NCBI RefSeq assembly: GCF_900221005.1
Contig: NZ_OBQI01000002.1
Location: forward strand, 558,001 to 622,000
Source of the DNA: Blastococcus aggregatus
Lineage (GTDB): Bacteria > Actinomycetota > Actinomycetes > Mycobacteriales > Geodermatophilaceae
Direction: 5' to 3'
Length of the DNA stretch: 64,000 nt
Shown here piece by piece: positions 7,803 through 18,354 of the stretch. Every line of letters starts with the position of its first letter. The first letter of the stretch is position 1. The translations under genes and the position numbers were made by a program. The notes below the pieces were generated by a model that saw only the letters and a program-made list of their open reading frames with translations, made no database searches and had not been told where the DNA came from.

Positions 7803-9373
7803 GCGGCGTCTCCGGCCGCGTCGTGGGCGCCGGTCATGTGCCCACCCAGCTGCTCCGGGGTCAGCGACCCCGGATCCAGTGTGGCGACCAGCCGGCCGCG
7901 GAGCATGACCTGCAGCGTGTCGGACAGGCCGATCAGCTCGTCGAGGTCGGCCGAGATCAACAGGATCCCCATCCCTTCGGCGCGGGCATCCTTGAGCAGC
8001 TCCCAGATGGCCGCCTGCGCACCCACGTCGACCCCGCGGGTCGGGTGGGCCGCGATCAGCAGGCGGGGGCTGGAACTCATCTCGCGCCCGACGATGAGCT
8101 TCTGCTGGTTGCCGCCGGACAGTGCGACGGCGAGGGTGTCCGGCCCGGGGGCGCGGACGTCGTACTCGCGCATGATGCGCGCGGTGTCGGCGCGGGCCCC
8201 CGCGCGGTCGATGAACGGGCCCTTGACCGCCGGCGGGCGGGTCTGGTGGCCGAGGATGCGGTTCTCCCAGAGCGGTGCCTCGAGCAGCATCCCCTGCCGG
8301 TGCCGGTCCGCGGGGACGAACCCGACTCCGGCCTCGCGGCGGGCGCGGGTGCTCCAGGCGGTGATGTCCTGGTCGCCGAGGAGGACCGTTCCACCGGACA
8401 GCGGCCGGAGCCCCATGATCGCGTCGACGAGCTCGGCCTGGCCGTTGCCCTCGACGCCGGCGATGCCCACGACCTCGCCCTCGTGGACGGTGAGGCCGAC
8501 GTCCTGCACGACGAGCCGGCCGCCGGGCGAGGCGACGGTGAGCCCGCGCAGCTGCAGCACGGGCGTCTCGCGCACGGTGGAGGTGCGGGTCTGCGGGGAG
8601 GGCAGCTCGGAGCCGACCATCATCTCGGCCAGCTGGCGCGACGTCGTCGTCCGCGGGTCGGCGGTGCCGACGGTGGTGCCGCGGCGGATGACGGTGATCG
8701 AGTCGGCGACCTTGCGCACCTCGTCGAGCTTGTGCGAGATGAAGATGACCGTGAGGCCCTCGCGCTTGAGCTCGGCGAGGTTGCCGAACAGCTCGTCGAC
8801 CTCCTGCGGGACGAGGACGGCGGTGGGCTCGTCGAGGATCAGCGTCGTCGCCCCGCGGTAGAGCACCTTGGCGATCTCGACGCGCTGGCGGTCGCCGACG
8901 CCGAGGTCCTCGACCAGGACGTCGGGGTCCAGGTTCAGGGCGTACCGCTCGGAGATCTCCCTGATCCGGCGGCGCGCGGTGGCGCGGTCCAGCCGGCCGC
9001 CCCGGGTGGGCTCGCTGCCCAGGACGATGTTCTCCAGGACGGTGAAGTAGTCGGCCAGCATGAAGTGCTGGTGCACCATGCCGATGCCCGCGGCGATCGC
9101 GTCGGCCGGGCTGCGCAGCGTCGTCTCGCGGCCGTCGAGCAGGATCGTGCCCTCGTCGGGGCGGTGCATGCCGTAGAGCGTCTTCATCAGCGTCGACTTG
9201 CCGGCGCCGTTCTCGCCCACGATCGCGTGCACCTCGCCGCGGCGGACCCGGAGCTCGATGTCGCGGTTGGCGACGACCCCCGGGAAGCGCTTGGTGATGC
9301 CGCGCAGCTCCACCGCGTACGGGACGTTCCCGGTGCCCGTGTCGGCGGGCGCGCCCGCTGGTTGCTCGGCCAT
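7799..9373 (-). CDS. Nucleoside ABC importer, double ATP-binding protein
   Basis: Fused double ATPase of 524 residues (RbsA/YufO class). The first half has Walker A GENGAGKST (53-61), signature LGVGDRQRVE and Walker B TLILDEPTA; the second half has the usual degenerate P-loop VEGNGQAEL, signature LSGGNQQK and LLIAAHPTRGVD in place of a strict Walker B, as in the family. The ATG at 9373 is preferred over an ATG-less extension to 9418 because an AGAGAGG ribosome-binding site lies 8 bases upstream. The gap to the lipoprotein gene contains two strong hairpins. Confidence 0.93.
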   Translation of the reverse strand: MAEQPAGAPADTGTGNVPYAVELRGITKRFPGVVANRDIELRVRRGEVHAIVGENGAGKSTLMKTLYGMHRPDEGTILLDGRETTLRSPADAIAAGIGMVHQHFMLADYFTVLENIVLGSEPTRGGRLDRATARRRIREISERYALNLDPDVLVEDLGVGDRQRVEIAKVLYRGATTLILDEPTAVLVPQEVDELFGNLAELKREGLTVIFISHKLDEVRKVADSITVIRRGTTVGTADPRTTTSRQLAEMMVGSELPSPQTRTSTVRETPVLQLRGLTVASPGGRLVVQDVGLTVHEGEVVGIAGVEGNGQAELVDAIMGLRPLSGGTVLLGDQDITAWSTRARREAGVGFVPADRHRQGMLLEAPLWENRILGHQTRPPAVKGPFIDRAGARADTARIMREYDVRAPGPDTLAVALSGGNQQKLIVGREMSSSPRLLIAAHPTRGVDVGAQAAIWELLKDARAEGMGILLISADLDELIGLSDTLQVMLRGRLVATLDPGSLTPEQLGGHMTGAHDAAGDAA

Positions 9374-9480
9374 GGGTGGGCCTCTCTCTTCCGGTGCTCC
9401 CGCGGGTGGCGGGGGCACGGCTGGTGCTGTGCGGATGATTCCGCACGCCGGGGCCGGCCGGTGCGGCAGGCCTCACGGCA

Positions 9481-9559
9481 ACGGCGGGCCCGGGCGGAGT
9501 GCGCCCGGGCCCGCCGTGGGACCGCCCGTGAGCGCGGGCCCGCCGGAGCGGGCCCGCGC
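9481..9559 (-). terminator. Two GC-rich hairpins between the BMP lipoprotein and ATPase genes
   Basis: Hairpin 1: 9481-9496 pairs with 9502-9517 (16 bp, 5-base loop). Hairpin 2: 9532-9543 (GCGCGGGCCCGC) pairs with 9548-9559 (12 bp). On the transcribed strand hairpin 2 has the loop UCCG closed by C-G, a UNCG tetraloop. There is no T-run. As they follow the solute-binding protein gene inside the operon, a partial terminator or 3'-end stabiliser giving more lipoprotein than transporter mRNA is likely, as known for other ABC importer operons. Confidence 0.7.
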
Positions 9560-9564
9560 ATGGA

Positions 9565-10614
9565 TCACGGGGAGGTCGGGACCTCGATGTCACCGTCGAT
9601 GATCTGCTGGCGGAAGTCCTCGAGGACATCGTTGATGTCGTCGATGTAGCCGCCGGAGTCGGACAGGCCCACGCCCTCGGTGGAGAGGTCGTTGAGGATG
9701 TCCGTGCCGCCCTCGAGGTCGCCCTCGGCGAAGTCGGTCACGAAGGTCTCCACCGCGTTGTCGACGCGCTTGAGCATCGACGTCATGATCACGGCCTGCT
9801 GGTCCGGGGACGCGGTCAGGTACTGGTCGGAGTCGACGCCGATGGCGCGCTGGCCGGCCTCGACGGCCGCCTCGAAGACGCCCTCGCCCGAACCGCCGGC
9901 GGCGTGGAACACGATGTCCGCACCGGCCTGGTACATGCCCTGCGCCGCGACCTTGCCGCCCTCGGGGTCACCGAAGCCGGAGGGGTCGCCCGCCGGCGAG
10001 AGGTAGGTGACGTCGACGATGATGTCCGGCTTGACGGCCTGCGCACCGGCCACGTAGCCGGCCTCGAACTTCTCGATCAGCGGGCTCTGCGAGCCGCCGA
10101 CGAAGCCGATGTGACCGGTCACGCTCTTCGACGCGGCGGCCACGCCGGCGAGGAAGCTGCCCTCCTCCTCGGCGAAGACCAGACCGGTGAGGTTGTCCGC
10201 GCCCAGCTCCTCGACCGAGGTGTCGACGATCGCGAACTCGGTGTCGGGGTACTCGGCGGCGATGTCGCCGATGATGTCGCCGTAGGCGAAGCCGACCGCG
10301 ATCACCGGGTTGTAGCCGGCGTCGGCCAGCTGGGTGAGCAGCTCTTCGCGGTTGGAGCCGTCGTCGTTGGGCGAGAGCTCCTCGATCTCACCGCCGAGCT
10401 CGTCCACGGCCGCCTCGACGCCGGCGATCGCCGAGTCGTTGAAGGACTTGTCGCCGCGGCCGCCGGTGTCGTAGGCGACACCGATCTTGAGCTCGCCGTC
10501 GCTCCCGCCACTGGCGCTGCTGCCGTTGTCGTCCTCGTCGCTGGCGCAGGCCGACAGGGCCAGGCCGCCGGCCAGCAGCAGTGCCGCAGCCTTCGTCATC
10601 CGCGCTCGGCGCAA
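9565..10614 (-). CDS. BMP-family nucleoside-binding lipoprotein
   Basis: Extracytoplasmic substrate-binding lipoprotein of the importer (349 residues; BMP/PnrA/Med family). A signal peptide with basic start and hydrophobic core ends in LSAC, the lipidated cysteine being residue 23. It is followed by an acidic Ser/Gly linker and the domain beginning IGVAYDTGGRGDKSFND, with VGFAYGD, IVDTSVE and FVGGSQSPLIEKFEAGYVAGA, all typical of the family. The TTG at 10614 is chosen because AGAGGAG lies 6 bases upstream; an ATG at 10599 is the alternative. It is the first gene of the operon. Confidence 0.92.
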   Translation of the reverse strand: MRRARMTKAAALLLAGGLALSACASDEDDNGSSASGGSDGELKIGVAYDTGGRGDKSFNDSAIAGVEAAVDELGGEIEELSPNDDGSNREELLTQLADAGYNPVIAVGFAYGDIIGDIAAEYPDTEFAIVDTSVEELGADNLTGLVFAEEEGSFLAGVAAASKSVTGHIGFVGGSQSPLIEKFEAGYVAGAQAVKPDIIVDVTYLSPAGDPSGFGDPEGGKVAAQGMYQAGADIVFHAAGGSGEGVFEAAVEAGQRAIGVDSDQYLTASPDQQAVIMTSMLKRVDNAVETFVTDFAEGDLEGGTDILNDLSTEGVGLSDSGGYIDDINDVLEDFRQQIIDGDIEVPTSP

Positions 10615-10868
10615 GACGATCTCCTCTCTGGGGGGACCCGCCGGCCCGGAGGCCACGCGTCCCGATGGGTTCTTCCGCGTGCTCCTCCCGGGACGCCGGA
10701 GCGCACCGCGGCGGAGCACGACGCAGAACGCTAACCGCGCTGCCGCGGACCTCCACCGGCCGCGGGGAGGACTGAGACCCGATCGTTGCGAAGGACGGCG
10801 CCGCCCGGCCGGATCGGTGTCCTGGGTCACGCGCGACACCGGCGCCGGCGCGCTCTACGGTTCGGCGC
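10615..10868. promoter_or_regulatory. Divergent promoter region (BMP operon / carboxypeptidase-like gene)
   Basis: The 254-base gap has no gene. To the left, a TAGCGT hexamer at 10728-10733 (minus strand) could be the -10 of the nucleoside operon, giving a leader of about 105 nt with an 8-bp stem CGTGCTCC/GGAGCACG. To the right, TACGGT at 10856-10861 stands 7 bases before the ATG at 10869, the pattern of a leaderless promoter. No operator was recognised. Confidence 0.45.
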
Positions 10869-12105
10869 ATGGCACGACGGGGCGGCGCGCGCGGGCTGCT
10901 GGGCGCGCTGCTGGCCGTGCTGCTGGCCGTGGGCCTGGGCGTGGGTCTGGTCCTGCTGCCCGCGGCGGCGGCCTCCGCGGAGGCGCCGCGGCCGACCGCG
11001 GACCCCACCGCACCCACACCGACGGCGCCCCGCACCGAGCGGCCACCGCAGGGCAGTGCGCCCGACGGCTCCACCGTCGGCGGCGAGGACCTGGACACCC
11101 GTGGTCTCGTCGTGGCCGCGGACGCCCCACCGCTGCCGGTGCCGCTGGCGGCGTCGGGCTGGCTGGTGGCGGACGCGGGCTCCGGGGCCGTGCTCGCCGC
11201 CCGCGATCCGCACGGCCGCTACTACCCCGCCAGCACGCTGAAGGCGCTGACGCTGCTCGCCCTCGCACCCCGGCTGGACCCGGCCCAGGTCGTCGCCGGC
11301 ACCCCGGAGGACGAGCAGGCGGAGGGCAGCCGGGTCGGCCTGGTCACGGGTGGCCAGTACCCCGTCGAGTTCCTGTTCCGGGCGCTGATGCTGCAGTCGG
11401 GCAACGACGCCGCCACCGCGCTGGCCCGGGCCGCCGGCGGCACGGCGGCCACCGTCGCCGCCATGACCGAGACGGCTGAATCCATCGGCGCGTTCGACAC
11501 CGTCGTCGGCGGGCCGTCGGGGCTCGACGTCGCCGGTCAGTCCAGCTCGCCCTACGACCTGGCGCTGATCTTCCGCGAGCTCGTGTCGGACCCGGTCACC
11601 GCGGCGGTGCTGACGACGCCGACCGTCCAGGTGCCGGAGGTGCCGGGCCGCGCCCCGGGCTTCCAGATCCAGAACCAGAACCCGCTCGCCGGCTACCCAG
11701 GCACGCTGGGCGGCAAGACCGGTTTCACCGACGCCGCCCGGCACGCGTTCGTCACCGCGGCCGAGCGGGACGGCCGCCGGCTGGTCGTGAGCGTGCTGGA
11801 CACCGAGAACCAGCCGCTGCGCGCCGCCGACCAGGCCGCGCTGCTGCTCGACTGGGGTTTCACCGTCCCGTCCGGAACTCCCGGCGTGGGCCGGCTGGTG
11901 CAGCCCGCCGACCTGGTCGTCCCGGCCCGGCCGACCCGGGCGCCCCGGCCGGAGCCGCGGGCCGCCGAGCCCGCCGCCGCGGTCGCACCCGGACCGGACG
12001 ACGACGCACCCTCGCCGCTGGTCGGTGCGGGGCTGGCCGTGGCCGCCGTGCTCGTCGTGGCCGCCACGGCGATCGGCCGGCGGCGCGCGGTGCGCCGCGT
12101 GCCGG

Positions 12106-12125
<20 letters not shown>
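10869..12125 (+). CDS. D-alanyl-D-alanine carboxypeptidase-like penicillin-binding protein (S11)
   Basis: A 418-residue exported serine peptidase of the S11/DacC class that would trim pentapeptide stems of peptidoglycan. N-terminal signal or anchor (about 9-36), a Pro/Thr-rich linker (40-65), the catalytic domain with S-T-L-K (Ser122, Lys125), S-G-N (177-179) and K-T-G in LGGKTGFT, then a Pro/Ala linker and a C-terminal membrane segment (PLVGAGLAVAAVLVVAATAIG) with a basic tail. All three active-site motifs are present. The ATG at 10869 fits a leaderless transcript. Its end overlaps the convergent 2H phosphoesterase gene by 20 bases. Confidence 0.9.
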
Positions 12126-14834
<2,709 letters not shown>

Positions 14835-14864
14835 TCACCACGGCAGGGACCTCCTCGTCCGCCC

Positions 14865-14870
14865 TAGGGT
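14865..14870 (+). promoter_or_regulatory. Candidate leaderless promoter of galE
   Basis: TAGGGT stands 6 bases before the ATG at 14877, so transcription would start at or next to the start codon. No ribosome-binding site is present in between. Confidence 0.5.
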
Positions 14871-14876
14871 GGCGGC

Positions 14877-15830
14877 ATGCGCGTCCTGGTCGCCGGCGGA
14901 GCCGGCTACATCGGCAGCGTAGTGACCGCTGCCCTGCTGTCCGACGGCCACGAGGTCACGGTGCTCGACGACCTCTCCACGGGCCACGCCGACGCCGTGC
15001 CCGAGGGAGCGGCCCTGGCGGAGGTGTCGCTGCACGACTCGGCGCCGGTGCTGGCCGACGTCCGGCCCGAGGCGGTGCTGCACTTCGCCGCCCGGTCGCT
15101 GGTCGGGGTCTCCCAGCAGCAGCCCGAGGACTACTGGTCGACCAACGTCGGGGGGTCGCTGGCGCTGCTGGAGTCGATGCGCGCCGTCGACTGCCGCCGC
15201 ATCGTCTTCTCCTCGACCGCGGCGACGTACGGCGAACCGGACGCCCTCCCCATCCGGGAGGACGCACCGACCCGGCCGACCAACACCTACGGCGCCTCGA
15301 AGCTCGCCGTCGACCACATGCTCACCTCGTACGCGGTGGCGCACGGGTTCGCCGCGGTCAGCCTGCGCTACTTCAACGTGGCCGGGGCGGCGTTCGGGCT
15401 GGGCGAGCGGCACGCCACCGAGACCCATCTGATCCCGCTCGCACTGCAGGTCGCGGCCGGGCAGCGGGGCTCGCTGACCGTCTTCGGCCGTGACTACCCG
15501 ACGCCGGACGGCACCTGCATCCGCGACTACGTGCACGTGGCGGACCTCGCCGACGCGCACCTCTTGGCACTGCCCGCGCCGTCGGCCGGCGAGCACCGCG
15601 TCTACAACCTGGGCAACGGCACCGGCTTCTCCGTGCAGGAGGTCCTCGACGCCGCCCGCGAGGTCACCGGGCACGCGATCCCGACCACCGACGGGCCACG
15701 GCGGGCCGGCGACCCGGCGCAGCTCGTGGCCTCCAGCGACCGGATCCGCGCCGAGCTGGGCTGGACGCCGCGGCATCCCGACCTGGTCGGCATCGTCTCC
15801 GACGCCTGGACGGTCGCGCAGGCCCGCTAG
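14877..15830 (+). CDS. galE: UDP-glucose 4-epimerase
   Basis: NAD-dependent short-chain dehydrogenase-type sugar epimerase interconverting UDP-glucose and UDP-galactose (317 residues). GGAGYIGS (7-14) binds NAD, FSSTAATYG and YGASKLAVD give the Ser and Tyr-x-x-x-Lys active site, and LRYFNVAGA, DYPTPDGTCIRDYVHV follow as in GalE. It probably supplies cell-wall sugars. Its TAG stop lies in CTAG, a sequence that also gives the TAG stop of the convergent CBS-domain gene. Confidence 0.93.
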   Translation: MRVLVAGGAGYIGSVVTAALLSDGHEVTVLDDLSTGHADAVPEGAALAEVSLHDSAPVLADVRPEAVLHFAARSLVGVSQQQPEDYWSTNVGGSLALLESMRAVDCRRIVFSSTAATYGEPDALPIREDAPTRPTNTYGASKLAVDHMLTSYAVAHGFAAVSLRYFNVAGAAFGLGERHATETHLIPLALQVAAGQRGSLTVFGRDYPTPDGTCIRDYVHVADLADAHLLALPAPSAGEHRVYNLGNGTGFSVQEVLDAAREVTGHAIPTTDGPRRAGDPAQLVASSDRIRAELGWTPRHPDLVGIVSDAWTVAQAR

Positions 15831-17155
15831 GCGGGCAGCGGGCCGTCGCCGGCCCCGTCGTCGTCGGGTGCGGGCGGCGGCGGGTCGACCCGGAGCCGGG
15901 CGATCCGCCGTCCGTCGAGCTCGACGACGGTGACCGCGCGCCCCTCCACCTCGATGGCGTCGCCGACCTCGGGCAGCCGGCCGAGGCCGGCCAGCACGTA
16001 GCCGGCGGCGGTCTCGTAGGGGCCCTCCGGCAGCTCGAGCCCGGTGGCCTCGGTGAAGTCGTCCAGGTTGAGCAGCCCGTCGACCTCGCGCGGGGAGTCC
16101 GGCGACTGGCGCGCCTCCGGCTCCACCTCGGCGTCGTACTCGTCGTAGATCTCCCCGATGACCTCCTCGATGAGGTCCTCGAGGGTCACGATGCCGTCGG
16201 TGCCGCCGTACTCGTCGACGACGATCGCCAGGTGGTGGTTCTCCCGCCGCATCTCGCTCAGCGCGGTCAGCACGCCGGCCGTGCCGGGGAGGCGCTTGAC
16301 CTCACGGGCGAGGTCGCCGACGGTCGCGGCCCGGCCGGCGGGATGGCTGGGCAGGAACAGGTCCCGGACGTGCACGAAGCCGACGACGTCGTCCTGGTCG
16401 CGGCCGGCGACCGGGTACCGCGAGTAGTTGCTGTCGACGACGAGCTTCGCCGCCCGGCTGGCGGTCATCGAGGCGTCGAGGAAGGTGACCTCGGTGCGCG
16501 GCGTCATGACCTCGCGCACCTCGCGCTCGCCGGCGCGGAACACCTCGTCGATCAGCCGGCGCTCGTCGCTGCTGAGCGACTCGTGGGCGGCCACCAGGTC
16601 GCGCAGCTCTTCCTGGCTGATCGCCTCACCGCTCTGCGTGGGGTCACCACCGGACAGCCGCACCAGCGCGTTCGTCGACTTCGACAGCAGCCAGATGATC
16701 GGGCGGAACAGCTTGGCGATCGCGTTCAGCGGCGCGGCGACGAGGAAGGCGAACCCCTCGGCGCGCTGCAGCGCGAGCCGCTTGGGGGTCAGCTCCCCGG
16801 CGACCAGGGAGACGTAGCTGATCGCGACGGTGACCAGCACCAGGGCGAGGGTGCCGGAGAGTCCTTCCGAGACGCCCCGCCCCTCGAGCCAGTCGGCGAA
16901 GGGCTGGGCCAGCGTGCTGGCACCGAACGCCGCGGAGAAGAAGCCCGCGAAAGTGACGCCGACCTGGACCGCCGCCAGGAACTGGTTGGGGTCGCTGAGC
17001 AGCTTCTGCACCGCCTTGCCCCGGCGGCCGGTCTCGGCCATCGCGCGGACCTGGGACTCGCGCAGCGAGACCAGGGCGATCTCCGCTCCCGCGAACACCC
17101 CACCGATCAGGATGAAGACGACGACCATGACGATGCTGAGCCAGACGTCGCTCAC
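15827..17155 (-). CDS. CNNM/CorC-type membrane protein with CBS domains
   Basis: A 442-residue 'hemolysin C' family protein, thought to take part in magnesium or cobalt efflux. An N-terminal membrane domain (DUF21) has segments at about 5-27, 60-82, 98-122 and 130-150; a pair of CBS domains follows (VMTPRTEVTFLDA to TDGIVTLEDLIEEVIGEI), then a C-terminal CorC-HlyC domain (DGLLNLDDFTEATG) and an acidic, Pro-rich tail. The GTG at 17155 has GAGGAG about 10 bases upstream; the longer frame adds only a repetitive HPAP segment. Confidence 0.88.
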   Translation of the reverse strand: MSDVWLSIVMVVVFILIGGVFAGAEIALVSLRESQVRAMAETGRRGKAVQKLLSDPNQFLAAVQVGVTFAGFFSAAFGASTLAQPFADWLEGRGVSEGLSGTLALVLVTVAISYVSLVAGELTPKRLALQRAEGFAFLVAAPLNAIAKLFRPIIWLLSKSTNALVRLSGGDPTQSGEAISQEELRDLVAAHESLSSDERRLIDEVFRAGEREVREVMTPRTEVTFLDASMTASRAAKLVVDSNYSRYPVAGRDQDDVVGFVHVRDLFLPSHPAGRAATVGDLAREVKRLPGTAGVLTALSEMRRENHHLAIVVDEYGGTDGIVTLEDLIEEVIGEIYDEYDAEVEPEARQSPDSPREVDGLLNLDDFTEATGLELPEGPYETAAGYVLAGLGRLPEVGDAIEVEGRAVTVVELDGRRIARLRVDPPPPAPDDDGAGDGPLPA

Positions 17156-17182
17156 CGGCGGCGTACTCCTCGGGAACTCGGG

Positions 17183-17220
17183 TGCGGGGTGCGGTGCGGG
17201 GTGCGGTGCAGGGTGCGGGC
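17183..17220. repeat. Short G-rich tandem repeat
   Basis: A 12-base unit (GGTGCGGGGTGC) repeats about three times with small changes, in the leader of the CBS-domain gene. In one frame it would encode HPAP repeats, but the frame is probably untranslated. Confidence 0.7.
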
Positions 17221-17304
17221 CCCATGGTGCCTGCTCCCGGCCGCCGGGCGGGAGCGCCCCCGGGCCTCGCACGCTCGGGAACTGCTGCACGTGACCTGCG
17301 TCTC

Positions 17305-17342
17305 GTGAACTGTCGGTTTTCGAGTGAACTGTCGGTTTTCGA
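17305..17342. repeat. Two adjacent 19-bp direct repeats upstream of the CAP-domain gene
   Basis: GTGAACTGTCGGTTTTCGA occurs twice back to back (17305-17323 and 17324-17342). The block is much richer in A and T than its surroundings and sits 55 bases before the CAP gene start and 150 before the divergent CBS-domain gene start. A possible -10 TAGTCT follows at 17354-17359. A regulator-binding site is plausible. Confidence 0.8.
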
Positions 17343-17396
17343 GCGCTTACGGTTAGTCTCGAGTTGATAACGAATCGTGATCACCCGGGGAGTCCC

Positions 17397-18314
17397 GTGC
17401 ACCACCGTCAGACCCGTCCGCCGCTGTCCGCCCGCCTCGCGGGGGCCGCCGCACGCGCGCGCCTCCGCAGCACCGCCGCCGCGCCCGCCCGGCGCGGCCG
17501 GCTGGGGCTGACCCTGCTCGTGCTGGCCCTGGTCACCGGCTTCGTGCTCGCCGCGCCGGTCGTCTCCGGGTCCGGTGCCGGCACCGAGCGGGCCGACGAC
17601 TCGCTCGTGGTCATGGGGGTCGACGGCCGCGCGACCTCCGCGTCGTTCGCCAGCACCTCCGCACGGCTGTCGATGGGCCCGGACGGCGTGCGGGTGGAGG
17701 AGCCGGCGAGCCGCTCCGCGCGCACACCGGTGCCCGCGCCCGCGCCCGCCGCGACGCCCGCCGCGGAGGCCGCTCCGGCCGCTGCGCCGTCCTCGACGAC
17801 GCCCGCGCCTGCGGAGGCCCCGCCGGCCGCCGTCGAGGAGCCCGTGGCTCCGGCGCCCGCGCCGGCTCCCGCCCCCGCTCCCGCTTCTCCTCCCAAGGCG
17901 ACCCAGGCGGCTGCCCCCGCTCCCCCGGCCCCGGCCCCGGCCGGTTCGGACCGTGCCGCCCAGGTCCTGGCGCTGGTCAACCAGGAGCGCGCGGACGCCG
18001 GCTGCCGACCGCTGAGCGCCGACGGCGGCCTGGCTGCCGTGGCCGCCGCGCACAGCGCCGACATGCGGGACCGCGGCTACTTCGACCACACCAACCTCGC
18101 GGGACAGAGCCCGTTCGACCGGGCCTCCGCCGCCGGGGTGTCCGCCCGGGCCGAGAACATCGCCCGCGGCCAGGCCGACCCCGCGGCCGTGATGACCGCG
18201 TGGATGAACAGCCCCGGCCACCGGGCGAACATCCTCGACTGCAGCCTCACCCGCCTGGGCGTCGGCATCGCCGACGGCGGCGGCGGCCCCTGGTGGACCC
18301 AGCTCTTCGGCTGA
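17397..18314 (+). CDS. Secreted CAP/SCP-domain protein
   Basis: A 305-residue exported protein. A basic N-terminus leads to a hydrophobic signal segment (LGLTLLVLALVTGFVLAAPVV). About 130 residues of spacer follow, including a strongly Pro/Ala-rich region. The C-terminal CAP domain (about 185-305) has ALVNQERADAGCRPL, AAHSADMRDRGYFDH, ENIARGQ, WMNSPGHRANIL and GVGIADG, with the histidines and glutamate of the CAP cavity present. Bacterial CAP proteins are secreted and their role is mostly unknown. The GTG at 17397 is chosen for the CGGGGAG just upstream; a TTG at 17364 in the same frame is the alternative. Confidence 0.85.
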   Translation: MHHRQTRPPLSARLAGAAARARLRSTAAAPARRGRLGLTLLVLALVTGFVLAAPVVSGSGAGTERADDSLVVMGVDGRATSASFASTSARLSMGPDGVRVEEPASRSARTPVPAPAPAATPAAEAAPAAAPSSTTPAPAEAPPAAVEEPVAPAPAPAPAPAPASPPKATQAAAPAPPAPAPAGSDRAAQVLALVNQERADAGCRPLSADGGLAAVAAAHSADMRDRGYFDHTNLAGQSPFDRASAAGVSARAENIARGQADPAAVMTAWMNSPGHRANILDCSLTRLGVGIADGGGGPWWTQLFG

Positions 18315-18354
18315 GCGGCCGCCCCCCTCGCGGGCAGCCGGGAGGCCGCCCGCG

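Noticed and set aside
17183-17220. Tandem G-rich repeat considered as a CRISPR remnant
   Set aside because: Units are contiguous with no spacers, only about 12 bases long, and there are no cas genes.
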